From positions 1-64,000 of the forward strand of contig JAWLHU010000020.1 in assembly GCA_041690255.1 (NCBI GenBank): a stretch of DNA of 64,000 nucleotides. The letters run 5' to 3'. This document shows, piece after piece, positions 32,885 to 41,457 of this stretch. The translations under genes and the position numbers were made by a program. Source of the stretch: JAWLHU01 sp041690255. GTDB taxonomy: Bacteria; Bacillota; Sulfobacillia; Symbiobacteriales; Symbiobacteriaceae. Position 1 is the first letter of the stretch, and each line of letters starts with the position of its first letter. The notes under the pieces are model-generated. The model saw only the letters and a list, made by a program, of their open reading frames with translations, was not told the DNA's origin and searched no databases.

Positions 32885-33391
32885 ATGAGACGTTTTCTGT
32901 TCCCGGTCCTGAGTCTTGTACTGGTCCTGGCCCTGACCGCCTGTGGGGGCGGCGCCGGCGGTGGGACGGCGGAAAATGGGCCTCAGTTTGGCGAGCTGAC
33001 GGTCACCATGGAGAAGATCGAGCAGACGGAGAAGCAGTGGTTCGGGTTCCTGACGATCACCAACCCGACGCAGAAGAACCAAGTGATTGAGTACTTCGGG
33101 CCTGCGAAGTACACCATGGTTGTCACCCAGGGCGAGAACGAGGTCCTGCGCATGCCCTTCGAGCCGCGCGATCCCAACAAGTCTGAGGTGGTCAACTTCA
33201 GCAAGGGAATCGAGAAGAAGCATCCGGTGGTTTGGACCTACGTGGACAACAAGGGGAACAAGGTCCAGCCCGGTAACTATCAGGTCAAGGTCGAATTGCA
33301 TGGACGGACCGCTCAGGTGGAAGGCCAGCAGGTGAAGGGAGAGGTCACGGAAGGCAAGGTGCTTGGTCCCTTCGCTGTGACCGTAAAGTGA
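32885..33391 (+). CDS. lipoprotein with BsuPI-like domain
   Basis: 168 residues. A lipoprotein signal peptide ends in the lipobox LTACG (cysteine at about residue 21), followed by a Gly-rich linker. The mature domain (about 38-168, FGFLTITNPTQKNQVIEYFGPAKYTMVV, ENEVLRMPFEPRDP, VQPGNYQVKVELHG) has the beta-sandwich pattern of BsuPI intracellular proteinase-inhibitor relatives, although BsuPI itself is cytoplasmic. AGAGGTGCGGTC precedes the ATG. Probably an envelope lipoprotein; inhibitor activity is only a guess. Confidence 0.75.
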   Translation: MRRFLFPVLSLVLVLALTACGGGAGGGTAENGPQFGELTVTMEKIEQTEKQWFGFLTITNPTQKNQVIEYFGPAKYTMVVTQGENEVLRMPFEPRDPNKSEVVNFSKGIEKKHPVVWTYVDNKGNKVQPGNYQVKVELHGRTAQVEGQQVKGEVTEGKVLGPFAVTVK

Positions 33392-33405
33392 AGCGCAGAG
33401 GCGAG

Positions 33406-33433
33406 CGCCGGTTGGGGGGAACCCCGGCCGGCG
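33406..33433 (+). terminator. terminator after lipoprotein gene
   Basis: 12-bp stem CGCCGGTTGGGG/CCCCGGCCGGCG (two G-U pairs) with a GGAA loop. Confidence 0.7.
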
Positions 33434-33630
33434 ACTTTGCTCCATGAGAGAGTCATTCGAAATAACTATTTCATTCACATAATAGGAAAGTTCAGTTACG
33501 TGACCAATCTTCTTTAGCAGCGCTTTCGCAGAGGAGATGACTCACGTATGCAAATGTGGACGGGGGACTGGTTGGGCCGGCGCGCCTGCTATACGCCGCA
33601 CAAGCAGTCCGGTAATGCTGTAGATCCCGG
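33434..33630. other. AT-rich gap before the IS110 fragment
   Basis: About 200 bases, AT-richer than its neighbours at 33450-33520 (AATAACTATTTCATTCACATAATAGG is within it). No gene, terminal inverted repeat or clear promoter was found. It may hold the decayed left end of the insertion sequence. Confidence 0.35.
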
Positions 33631-34200
33631 TTGACCATAAGAAAACCTCCTGGTACAAAAGGGGTTGTCGAGACGCCCACGAATGGCTTCAGCCGTCTAC
33701 TCGGTCAGATTGCGAAGGCCAAGGAAAAGTCCGGCGAAACCCAGATATTGGTGGCCATGGAGCCCTCCGGTCACTACTGGAAGCCACTCGCCGCTTTCCT
33801 GAAAGCAGCCGGGTTGAAGGTAGTGACGGTCAACCAGTTCCACGTCAAGCGAGCCAAGGAGTTCGACGACAACTCACCCACCAAGAACGACCGCAAGGAC
33901 GCCTGGGTGATTGCCCGTAGGGCGAACGACGCTGACTTTTTCGATCCGTACCTGCCGGATGGCGTTTACGCCGACCTGCGCGGACTGACCCAGCCCCGCC
34001 AGCAGCACCGTGTGAAGCTGAACCAGGCGCTCAACCAACTCCAGGCCCTGCTAGATGAGTTCTTTCCGGCGTTCATCACAGTCTTTGCTGATCCGCTCGG
34101 GCAGGCAGCCATGTATCTGCTGCGGAATCACCCGTTTCCGGTGGACGTGCTGGCACTCCCTACGGAACGACTTGCAACGGTCCTCAAGGAAGCCAGTACG
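33631..34200 (+). pseudogene. IS110-family transposase, truncated
   Basis: About 190 residues of the N-terminal DEDD (RuvC-like) part of an IS110 transposase: ILVAMEPSGHYWKPLAAFLK, VVTVNQFHVKRAKEFDDN, TKNDRKDAWVIARRANDADF (catalytic Asp region) and LRGLTQPRQQHRVKLNQALNQL. The beginning before the first DEDD aspartate is not intact and the whole C-terminal transposase_20 domain with its catalytic Ser is missing. At about 34195-34205 the sequence passes directly into an acyl-CoA ligase 3' end, so a deletion has removed the rest of both genes. It is not expected to be active. Confidence 0.88.
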
Positions 34201-34481
34201 ACCGTAGGAAAGATATGTTCATTTCTGGTGGCGAGAACATCTACCCGGCGGAGGTGGAGGCGGCGGTGGTCGGCGTAGCCGATCCCTTCTGGGGGGAGGT
34301 CGGGAAGGCGGTCGTCGCCCTGCGCCCCGGGGAACGGCTGTCGGCGGAGGAACTGATCGCCTTCTGCCGGGACCGGCTCGCCCACTATAAGGTGCCGAAG
34401 CGGGTAGAGTTCCGGGAGGCGCTGCCCAAGAGCGCGGCCGGCAAGATTTTGAAGCGGGCGCTGCGTGACGGGGCCGGCTAG
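34197..34481 (+). pseudogene. C-terminal fragment of an AMP-forming acyl-CoA ligase
   Basis: The frame YDRRKDMFISGGENIYPAEVE matches the hinge and A8 motif of acyl-CoA synthetases, followed by DPFWGEVGKAVVALRPGE and the A10 motif KSAAGKILKRALR with the catalytic lysine. Only about 94 of 500-550 residues remain; the AMP-binding core has been deleted together with the IS110 3' half. A short internal start at 34215 could still be translated, but no function is expected. Confidence 0.88.
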
Positions 34482-34547
34482 TCGGGAGGAAAACCGCCGG
34501 CCCAAGTGGAAACCACTCCGGGTGTAACAGAGTAGGGAGTGATCCAT

Positions 34548-37500
34548 GTGTTCGGCGCGGATCAAGTACTCACTGCCAAACTGCTTCCCCCCCGCCCCCG
34601 CCGTCACACCTTGGTCCGGCCCCGATTGCAGGGCCGGCTCCTGGAGGCGCTGGAGGTCCCTCTGACGATCGTGCACGCCGGGCCCGGTTACGGCAAGACC
34701 ACTGCCATTACCTCGTTCCTCTCGGAACAGTCAGCGCAGGTGGTCTGGTACGGGATCTCGGAGGATGATGCCGACCCGCTGCCCTTCCTTCTTCACTTGA
34801 TCTATGGGTTGCGCATGGTCAATCCACACCTGGGCGAGAAGGCGCTGACCATCCTCCAGGAGGGCGAGGGGCCGAACCGCCCCTGGCTCCTGGCTGTCTC
34901 CGCCTTCCTCAACGACATGGTCTTCTCCAGCCAGCAGGAGACGCTGATCGTGCTGGATGATTTCCACCTGGTCGACGAGGTCTCCGCGGTCCGGTCGATC
35001 GTGGAGCATCTCATTGACCACCTTCCGCCTAACGCTCACCTGTTGATCGCATCCCGGCGACGCCCCCCGCTCAGTGCGCTGCCCAAGTGGCGGGCCCGGG
35101 CCGAGGTCCTTGAGGTGGGCGAGAGCGACCTGGCCTTCACCCCGGATGAGGTGGGGCTGCTTTTTCGCGCCCAGTATGGCCTTGATCTGACCGATCCGGA
35201 GTGCGGCACCCTGGCGAAGCGGACCGAGGGCTGGATCATTGCCCTGCAGCTGGTCTGGCAGTCCCTGCGGAAGGGATCGAATCTGGCCGATGTCTGGGGG
35301 CAGCGCCCCGACTCGCTTGAGGCGCTCTTCGCCTACCTGGCGCAGGAGGTGCTGGAACGGCAGAAGCCCTTCGTCCGCCGGTTCCTGCTGACCACCGCCG
35401 TCCTGGAGCGGCTATGTCCGCCCACCTGCGACGCCCTCATGGGTGAGCCGGGCAGCGAGAAGGTGCTGGCAGGGCTGGAGGAGAACGGCCTCTTCGTGCA
35501 GCAGGGGCCGGGGAACGCCTACCGGTATCATCAGCTCTTTCACCAGTTCCTGCGGGGTCAGGCCCAACAGGATTCGGAGACATGGCGCGCCAACCACCTG
35601 GTGGCGGCCCGCTACTTCCAGGATACGGGGGAGGCAGACTCTGCCGCCTACCACTTCCTCGCCGGCGAGGAGTACGAAAATGCGGCGCAGGCGATCTGCG
35701 TGGCGGCGCCAAGCCTGCTGGATGCCGGGCGGGTCGACGCCTTGCTGGGCTTGCTGGAGGACCTCCCATCGGCCACCTATGCGCGCTATCCGGAGTTGAT
35801 GCTCCGCTGGGGCGATGGGCTCCGCCTCACAAGCCGCTTCGACGAAGCGCTCACCAGCTACCGGCGGGCGGCCGATCTCTACCGCTCCCATGGCGATGAC
35901 CGGGGCCTCTGTCTGGCCTTGCAGGCCCAGGGGCGGGTCTACCTGGACACGATCCAGCCAGGCGAGGCCGAAGGGCTGCTGCAGGAGGCGCTGGCACTCT
36001 CCCATGTGCTGACCGAGTCCGAGCAGGCCCAGTTGCTGGCGCTTATGGCCGAGAACGAGACCAACCGAGGGCGCCCGGAGGATGCCGCTCACTTCGCACG
36101 ACTTGCGGCGGAGCAGGCGCCGGTGCGTGAAGACCTCGAGATTCGGGCGCTCCTGCGGACCGGGCGTGTCGTCGCGGCCCTGGGCTCCCTGGAGCGGCTG
36201 GAGCGGCAGGGCAGGGTCCACGCTGCCCGGAGCCACCGTGAGGTGCCGCTGCTGATCTCCCTGCTGACCTCCCTGACCGGGGACCAGGAGCGGGCGCAGG
36301 CTTCGGCGGAGGAAGGGATCCGGCTCGGGCGGGAGAAGCGCTCCCCCTTCGTCGAGGGGGTGGGTCTGATCCGGCTGGGCCACGCCCTGCAGCTCAATCC
36401 GTTGATCCCCCTGGAAGAGGTGGCCGAGCGCTACCGCGAGGCGATCGCCCTCATGGACCGGCTGAAGGTGGTCCGGGGCAAGGCCGAGCCGCTGACCGGG
36501 CTCGCTCTGCTCTATGGCCATTCCGCCGGTGACTGGGCCCAGGCCGAGAAGTATGGGCGGGAGGGGGCCGAGATCGCTCACGCCAGCCGTGACCTCTGGT
36601 TCTATGGCTTTGGCCTCCTTGCCCTGGGGAGCGGCGCCCTGCAGAACGGCCAGACCGACGCGGCAGCCCGGTACCTGAACGAGGCCGCTGAGGTCTTCGC
36701 CGAGGCCGGCGACGCCAATGGCCTGACGCTCACCCGGATCTGGCAGTCGCTTCAGGCCTTCCGCCAGGCTGACTGGACCGCCTTTGACCAGTTCATGGGA
36801 CAGGCGCTGTCAAGCGCCCAGACCAACCAGTACGGCTTTCTCTTCACCCGCCGCACCCTGTATGGCCTGCGGGACAATCAGGCGCTGATCCCGCTGTTGA
36901 GCGAAGCCCAGAAGCGCGGCGTGCGGGCCGAGTATGCTGCCTGGCTCCTCTCCGAGATGGGCATTTCGCACCCGGAGAACCACCCTGGCTTCACGCTCCG
37001 TATTCGAACCCTCGGCGCCTTTGCCGTCTGGCGTGGACACCAGGAGGTCACAGCCAAAGAGTGGCAGCGTGAGAAGGCGAAGCAGCTTTTCCAGGTCTTC
37101 GTCACCTATCGGAAGCGGCTGCTGCAGAAGGAGCAGATCATTGACCTGCTCTGGCCCGGTGCGGACTCAGCTACCGCTTTCCGGGACTTCAAGGTGGCGC
37201 TGAACGCCCTCTGGGGAGCTCTCGAACCGACGCGTGCAGCCCGTGCCGCCTCCTTCTATGTCCTGCGACAGGGGAGTTCCTACGGACTCAACCTGGCCTC
37301 GGGCTACTGGCTCGACGCCGACGAGTTCGAGTCCCTGGTCAGCCGCGGGCTCGCCCTGGCTGGGAAGGGGCAGCCCGAGGCCGCCACCGGAGCCCTCCGC
37401 CGGGCGCTCGACCTCTACCAGGGCGACTTCCTGGAAGATGCGCCTTACGAGGACTGGGCGACAGAGGAGCGGGAGCGGCTTCAGGTCCTCTACTTGAGGG

Positions 37501-37778
37501 CCGCGGAGACCCTGGCGCAGCAGGCGGTGCGCGAGGGAGACTACGAGAGCGCTATCCTGCTGTGTGACCGGATTCTGGCCCGGGACCACTGCTGGGAGGA
37601 GGCCTTCCGGTTGCTCATGTTCAGCTACTACCGGCTTGGCAACCGCTCCATGGCCCTGCGCACCTACGACAAGTGCGTGCAGAACCTGGAGGCAGAGCTT
37701 GGGATCAAGCCGATGCCCGCCACACTGCAGCTCTACGAACGGATTCGGAGCAGTGTCGAACTCCCCCTGCCCCGCTAG
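34548..37778 (+). CDS. MalT/AfsR-like ATPase regulator with C-terminal SARP (BTAD) domain
   Basis: About 1076 residues. An N-terminal STAND-type ATPase has Walker A HAGPGYGKTTAI (about 48) and Walker B ETLIVLDDFHLVDE (about 135). Residues 330-800 are TPR-like helical repeats. The C-terminus (about 820-1075) holds an OmpR-like winged-helix DNA-binding domain (LRIRTLGAFAVWRGHQEVTAKEWQREKAKQLFQVFVTY, RKRLLQKEQIIDLLWP) and a bacterial transcriptional activator domain (YQGDFLEDAPYEDWATEERERL, LGIKPMPATLQLYERI). SARP regulators bind heptamers repeated every 11 bp; such repeats overlap this gene's stop codon, upstream of the alpha/beta hydrolase. GTG 34548 fits GGGAGTGAT best; GTG 34539 is the alternative. 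Confidence 0.9.
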   Translation: MFGADQVLTAKLLPPRPRRHTLVRPRLQGRLLEALEVPLTIVHAGPGYGKTTAITSFLSEQSAQVVWYGISEDDADPLPFLLHLIYGLRMVNPHLGEKALTILQEGEGPNRPWLLAVSAFLNDMVFSSQQETLIVLDDFHLVDEVSAVRSIVEHLIDHLPPNAHLLIASRRRPPLSALPKWRARAEVLEVGESDLAFTPDEVGLLFRAQYGLDLTDPECGTLAKRTEGWIIALQLVWQSLRKGSNLADVWGQRPDSLEALFAYLAQEVLERQKPFVRRFLLTTAVLERLCPPTCDALMGEPGSEKVLAGLEENGLFVQQGPGNAYRYHQLFHQFLRGQAQQDSETWRANHLVAARYFQDTGEADSAAYHFLAGEEYENAAQAICVAAPSLLDAGRVDALLGLLEDLPSATYARYPELMLRWGDGLRLTSRFDEALTSYRRAADLYRSHGDDRGLCLALQAQGRVYLDTIQPGEAEGLLQEALALSHVLTESEQAQLLALMAENETNRGRPEDAAHFARLAAEQAPVREDLEIRALLRTGRVVAALGSLERLERQGRVHAARSHREVPLLISLLTSLTGDQERAQASAEEGIRLGREKRSPFVEGVGLIRLGHALQLNPLIPLEEVAERYREAIALMDRLKVVRGKAEPLTGLALLYGHSAGDWAQAEKYGREGAEIAHASRDLWFYGFGLLALGSGALQNGQTDAAARYLNEAAEVFAEAGDANGLTLTRIWQSLQAFRQADWTAFDQFMGQALSSAQTNQYGFLFTRRTLYGLRDNQALIPLLSEAQKRGVRAEYAAWLLSEMGISHPENHPGFTLRIRTLGAFAVWRGHQEVTAKEWQREKAKQLFQVFVTYRKRLLQKEQIIDLLWPGADSATAFRDFKVALNALWGALEPTRAARAASFYVLRQGSSYGLNLASGYWLDADEFESLVSRGLALAGKGQPEAATGALRRALDLYQGDFLEDAPYEDWATEERERLQVLYLRAAETLAQQAVREGDYESAILLCDRILARDHCWEEAFRLLMFSYYRLGNRSMALRTYDKCVQNLEAELGIKPMPATLQLYERIRSSVELPLPR

Positions 37779-37781
37779 CTC

Positions 37782-37815
37782 TGTAACTTGCCTGTGACTC
37801 GGGGTGTGGTAGGAT
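37782..37815 (+). promoter_or_regulatory. SARP-type direct repeats and -10 (site P1)
   Basis: TGTAACT at 37782 and TGTGACT at 37793, start-to-start 11 bp, then TAGGAT (37810-37815) as a -10, ten bases after the second box. The expected third unit is not recognisable. The alpha/beta hydrolase start is at 37854. Confidence 0.5.
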
Positions 37816-37853
37816 CATTCCGGGTATCTGCACGGATAAGGAGGAGTCGTTGA

Positions 37854-38627
37854 ATGCCTACCGTTACGCTTCCGAAGGGCCTTGAGATCTTCTACCGGGA
37901 GAGCGGCAGCGGCGACCGGACCCTGCTCCTGATTCACGGCAACGTGGCTTCATCGATCTGGTGGGAGAGGGTGATCGCCCTGCTGCCCGCCGGGGTGAAG
38001 GTTTACGCTCCCGATTTGCGAAACTGTGGTGACAGCGGCCACACCGAGACCAATTGGAGCATCCACGACCTGGCCGACGATATCTTCCAGTTCGCCCAGG
38101 CGGTCGGAATGGGCCGCGCGACGGTGGTCGGCCACTCCCTGGGCGGTGCGGTCGCCCAGCAGTTGACGATCGAGCATCCCGAACTGGTGGAGCGGCTCCT
38201 GCTTCTGAACCCGGCGGAGCCCGCCGGCCTGCAGGTTCCGGAGGCCACCTACGCCCAGATCGAGGCGATCAAAAACACTCCCGCCGTCGTAAAGATGGCC
38301 CTTGGCGCCATGGCGCCCACCGCCCCGAAGGACGACTTCCTGGCCAAAATCCTCGAAGAGTCGGCCGCCAAGTCGACCAGTGGCTGGGCTCAGAACGGGC
38401 GGGCGCTGGCCAGTATGGACCTGGTGAGCGAGGTCGTCGGCATCAAGGTGCCGGTCCTGATCATCCGGGGCGCGCAGGACGCACTGATCACCGCGGAGAT
38501 GATGGAGCGAGCCCAGCAGCAGATCCCCGGCGCCGTACTGGAGACCTGGGCCGAGGTCGGCCATTCGGCCTGCGTGGAGGATCCGGAGCGATTCACCCGG
38601 CGGCTGGTGGAGTTCATGGGCCCGTAA
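37854..38627 (+). CDS. alpha/beta hydrolase
   Basis: 257 residues. Oxyanion strand LLLIHGNVASSIWWERV (about 22-38), nucleophile elbow VVGHSLGGAVAQQ with Ser at about 95, acid Asp in IIRGAQDALI (about 208) and His in EVGHSACVE (about 235): a complete catalytic triad. The substrate (an ester, lactone or peroxide) is not evident. AAGGAGG lies before ATG 37854. It directly follows the SARP-type regulator, is preceded by site P1 and ended by a terminator, so it is probably the regulator's target and a single-gene transcript. Confidence 0.88.
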   Translation: MPTVTLPKGLEIFYRESGSGDRTLLLIHGNVASSIWWERVIALLPAGVKVYAPDLRNCGDSGHTETNWSIHDLADDIFQFAQAVGMGRATVVGHSLGGAVAQQLTIEHPELVERLLLLNPAEPAGLQVPEATYAQIEAIKNTPAVVKMALGAMAPTAPKDDFLAKILEESAAKSTSGWAQNGRALASMDLVSEVVGIKVPVLIIRGAQDALITAEMMERAQQQIPGAVLETWAEVGHSACVEDPERFTRRLVEFMGP

Positions 38628-38636
38628 ATGGACAAG

Positions 38637-38668
38637 GCGCTCGGGTTTACAACCCGGGCGTCTTTCTT
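38637..38668 (+). terminator. terminator after alpha/beta hydrolase
   Basis: 11-bp stem GCGCTCGGGTT/AACCCGGGCGT (two wobble pairs) with loop TAC, followed by CTTTCTT. Confidence 0.8.
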
Positions 38669-38709
38669 GTATGCTCTCCAGACAGGGCTGTTGTGAAGGA
38701 GAGAGGTCT

Positions 38710-40428
38710 TTGAGCCAGGAAGCCTATCGGCTGTGGTCCACCCATCCGTATTTTGATGCCGCCACGCATCAAGAGCTGGCTGCGATTGCGCAGGATCCCG
38801 CCGAGATCGCCGACCGGTTTGACCGGGTGCTGGAGTTCGGTACGGCAGGCTTGCGGGGGATCATAGGCGCCGGCACCAACCGGATCAACCGGTACATGGT
38901 CCGTCTCGCCACCCAGGGGCTGGCCGATTACATCTCGTCGTTCGGGCCGGACGCCAGGAATCGCGGCGTGGTGATCGCCCACGACCCGCGCCATTACTCC
39001 ACCGAGTTCGCCCGGGAGGCAGCGCTGACGCTGAACGCCAACGGGATCGTCTCCTACACCTGGGAGAGCCTCCGTCCAACCCCACTCCTCTCCTACGCCG
39101 TCCGGGAGTTGAGGACAATCGCCGGCGTGGTGATCACCGCCAGCCACAACCCGCCTCAGTACAACGGCTACAAGGTTTACTGGGAAGATGGCGGCCAGAT
39201 GCCTCCCGATCGAGCAGGCGAGGTCCTGAAGCGAATCCGCGCAATCGATGACCTGACCCGTGTTCGCCCCATGGCGGAGGAGGAGGCCCGGACCCGAAAC
39301 CTCTTCCGGATGGTGCCCGGCGCAGTTGATCGCGCCTACCTGGACCGGTTGGCCGGACTCCTCTCCACCCCCCGGAACCACCGGGAGGCGACCCGGGTGC
39401 TCTACACCCCGCTTCACGGTACTGGCAACCTGCCCGTCAGGCAGGCGCTGGCGGAGGCAGGCTTCCAGGTCAGCACGGTGGTGGAGCAGGAGCCGCCCGA
39501 TCCCGACTTCGGCACAGTCGGTTATCCGAACCCGGAGGAGCCCGCGGTCTTTGCGGTGGCGATCCAGCAGACCGAGATCGATCAGCCGGACCTGGTCATG
39601 GCGACCGACCCCGACGCCGACCGTCTGGGGATCATGGCCCGGGACCGGAATGGCCGCTACCGGCTGCTCAATGGCAACCAGATCGGTGCGCTGCTAGTAG
39701 ATTACATTCTGCAAGCCCGGACGGCGAACGGAACCCTGCCCCGCGACGGGGCGGTGCTGAAGTCGATCGCCTCCTCCAACTTGGTGGCACCCATCTGCCA
39801 GAAGTACGGTGTCGCCCTGATCGAGACCCACACAGGCTTCAAGTTCATTGGTGACAAGATCCGAGAGTTTGAGCAGACCGGGTCCCACACCTTCCTCTTC
39901 GGCTTTGAGGAGTCCTTCGGCTACCTCGGCGCCCCTTTTGTCCGCGACAAAGATGCCGTCATGGCCGCCCTCCTCGCCGCCGATGCAGCCGCCTTCCACA
40001 AGGCCCAGGGCCGCACCCTCTACGATGCCCTCCTCGCGATCTGGTCTGAGCACGGCTGGTTCCTGGACGCCGTGCACAACGTCACGCTGCCGGGTCAGGC
40101 CGGGCAGGAGCGGATCCGCACCATGATGGACGGGCTGCGCCAGGAGCCCCCCACCGGGTTTGGCGGCCTTGCTGTCGCCTTCACGGACGACTACGCCACC
40201 GAACGAGGCTACGACCATTTGGCCGGTCGGTCCTACCCGCTCACGCTGGGCCCGGCGAACGTCCTGCACTATCGCTTTCGAGACGGCGGCTTTGTCATGG
40301 TCCGCCCATCCGGTACGGAGCCGAAGCTGAAGGTCTACTTCTCGGTGGTCGGCTCCTCGGAGGAGGAGGCAGCGGAGCGGTTGGAGGTCGTGCGCCACGA
40401 TCTCCTCCTGCGAATGGGTCTCCTGTAG
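38710..40428 (+). CDS. pgcA: phosphoglucomutase/phosphomannomutase (PgcA-like)
   Basis: 572 residues, the length of the PgcA/alpha-PGM group. FGTAGLRGIIGAGTNRIN (about 39-56) is the family N-terminus, GVVITASHNPPQYNGYKVY holds the phosphoserine (about 143), MATDPDADRLGI the metal-binding loop (about 300), ETHTGFKFIG and GFEESFGYL the sugar-specificity loop, and VRPSGTEPKLKVYF the phosphate-binding loop (about 535). It interconverts glucose-1- and glucose-6-phosphate for glycogen or cell-wall precursors. TTG 38710 has GGAGAGAGG just upstream; the longer frame from 38671 has none. Confidence 0.94.
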   Translation: MSQEAYRLWSTHPYFDAATHQELAAIAQDPAEIADRFDRVLEFGTAGLRGIIGAGTNRINRYMVRLATQGLADYISSFGPDARNRGVVIAHDPRHYSTEFAREAALTLNANGIVSYTWESLRPTPLLSYAVRELRTIAGVVITASHNPPQYNGYKVYWEDGGQMPPDRAGEVLKRIRAIDDLTRVRPMAEEEARTRNLFRMVPGAVDRAYLDRLAGLLSTPRNHREATRVLYTPLHGTGNLPVRQALAEAGFQVSTVVEQEPPDPDFGTVGYPNPEEPAVFAVAIQQTEIDQPDLVMATDPDADRLGIMARDRNGRYRLLNGNQIGALLVDYILQARTANGTLPRDGAVLKSIASSNLVAPICQKYGVALIETHTGFKFIGDKIREFEQTGSHTFLFGFEESFGYLGAPFVRDKDAVMAALLAADAAAFHKAQGRTLYDALLAIWSEHGWFLDAVHNVTLPGQAGQERIRTMMDGLRQEPPTGFGGLAVAFTDDYATERGYDHLAGRSYPLTLGPANVLHYRFRDGGFVMVRPSGTEPKLKVYFSVVGSSEEEAAERLEVVRHDLLLRMGLL

Positions 40429-40462
40429 GTCTATACGGGTCGCACCCACATACGATAGAGAG

Positions 40463-40491
40463 GGTCAGCCGTGCTGGTACCACGGCTGACC
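40463..40491. terminator. terminator-like hairpin after pgcA
   Basis: Perfect 11-bp stem GGTCAGCCGTG/CACGGCTGACC with a 7-base loop between convergent genes. There is no T-run, so efficiency is uncertain. Confidence 0.6.
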
Positions 40492-40504
40492 TGATCAGGA
40501 GCTC

Positions 40505-40750
40505 TCACTGTCCGGCTGGGCGGGGGGGCTCTTTTGCTGTCTCGGGAACGGCGACAGCCGGCGGCAGGTTCAGGTACTGGATCACCTGGGGGGCCTGCGT
40601 GGTCGGGCAGGCCGCAGCGGTCACGGCGGGCTCCGCCTCCGGCAACTTCGCCCTGGCCGTCCAGAGGTTGAGTACCGCCGTAGAGACGTTGAAGATCGCT
40701 GTTGCCAGCACAATCGCGCTGATCAACGCTGAGGGCCTCTCCTTCCTCAT
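40505..40750 (-). CDS. small single-pass membrane protein
   Basis: 81 residues from ATG 40750 with GGAGGTGATC six bases upstream. One membrane helix (about 8-28, ALISAIVLATAIFNVSTAVL), then a short positively charged step and a Pro/Ala-rich external tail (EAEPAVTAAACPTTQ, PPAVAVPETAKEPPRPAG) with a single cysteine. No family recognised. Convergent with pgcA. Confidence 0.6.
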   Translation of the reverse strand: MRKERPSALISAIVLATAIFNVSTAVLNLWTARAKLPEAEPAVTAAACPTTQAPQVIQYLNLPPAVAVPETAKEPPRPAGQ

Positions 40751-40970
40751 GAGACCGATCACCTCCACGAAGAATCGAAACGTCACGAGGTTATGTATAG
40801 AACGCTGCATCTCGGTCAAGGATGGGGATGGTTGCGGTACCATCCTCTGAGTCTAAGCTATGACGGGGGCTGAACAGATAGACCAAGAATACAGAACTTT
40901 CCCCGTGCGGTGGTACCGGATGAAAAAACTGGGTCGAGCGCGACCCGCTCGATCAGGGTGGTGCAGGTTC

Positions 40971-41177
40971 ATGCGATTGGTTCGACTGAACGAAGCGGCT
41001 CGGATGCTTGGGGTGGATGGGGATACCCTCCGTCGGAGAGCGAAGGGGCAGGACTACTTGGAGATCTACGGCTACCGGCTGAGTGTCTACCGGATGGACG
41101 CAAAGGCGAACGCAGAGCGCCGGTTCGACGCCGATGAGATCCGGGCGCTCCTCTCCCGGATGGCGAGGTCCCGATGA
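40971..41177 (+). CDS. small helix-turn-helix (excisionase/MerR-like) protein
   Basis: 68 residues. MRLVRLNEAARMLGVDGDTLRRRAKGQDYLEIYGYRLSVYRMD has the N-terminal helix-turn-helix of AlpA/Xis and MerR-like proteins (RLNEAARMLGV... DTLRRRA), then FDADEIRALLSRM. It could be an orphan regulator or a leftover from a mobile element; no integrase is near. GGTGGTG precedes ATG 40971; the frame opens earlier (40860) without a ribosome site. Confidence 0.6.
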   Translation: MRLVRLNEAARMLGVDGDTLRRRAKGQDYLEIYGYRLSVYRMDAKANAERRFDADEIRALLSRMARSR

Positions 41178-41194
41178 TACCATAGACGACTGAG

Positions 41195-41223
41195 AGCCAC
41201 GGCGTTTGCCGTGGCTTGTATCT
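41195..41223 (+). terminator. terminator after HTH gene
   Basis: Perfect 9-bp stem AGCCACGGC/GCCGTGGCT with GTTT loop, followed by TGTATCTTG. Confidence 0.8.
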
Positions 41224-41318
41224 TGTCGGGTGTACTCCTTATCGCGGGTAGTGCGAATGACCTATCGTTCGGTTGATCTGCTGGACCAAAGCGTCAACTT
41301 TGGCCGCACCCCCCCGCT

Positions 41319-41360
41319 GGTAACCCGGTTGTAACTCCGGTGCAACCGAAAACGTATAGC
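41319..41360 (+). promoter_or_regulatory. SARP-type triple direct repeat and -10 (site P2)
   Basis: Three heptamers start exactly 11 bp apart: GGTAACC (41319), TGTAACT (41330) and TGCAACC (41341). Seven bases later comes TATAGC (41355-41360), a -10 box. No sigma-70 -35 is visible, as expected for activator-dependent SARP promoters. The first 18 bases (GGTAACCCGGTTGTAACT) match site P3 at 52202 at 17 of 18 positions. Predicted start near 41367, 90 bases before the KASIII-like gene. Confidence 0.7.
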
Positions 41361-41457
41361 ATCAATCATGCAGGACGCGCTCCAAGCCGATAACGAAACC
41401 CATGGGTATCGGTGGGAAGAACCAATAACCGCTCCGCTACTAAGAGAGGTGCTTGGA

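Noticed and set aside
41368..41457. Longer KASIII start at ATG 41368
   Set aside because: It would coincide with the predicted transcription start and lacks a ribosome site; ATG 41458 has GAGAGGTG and matches the FabH N-terminus.
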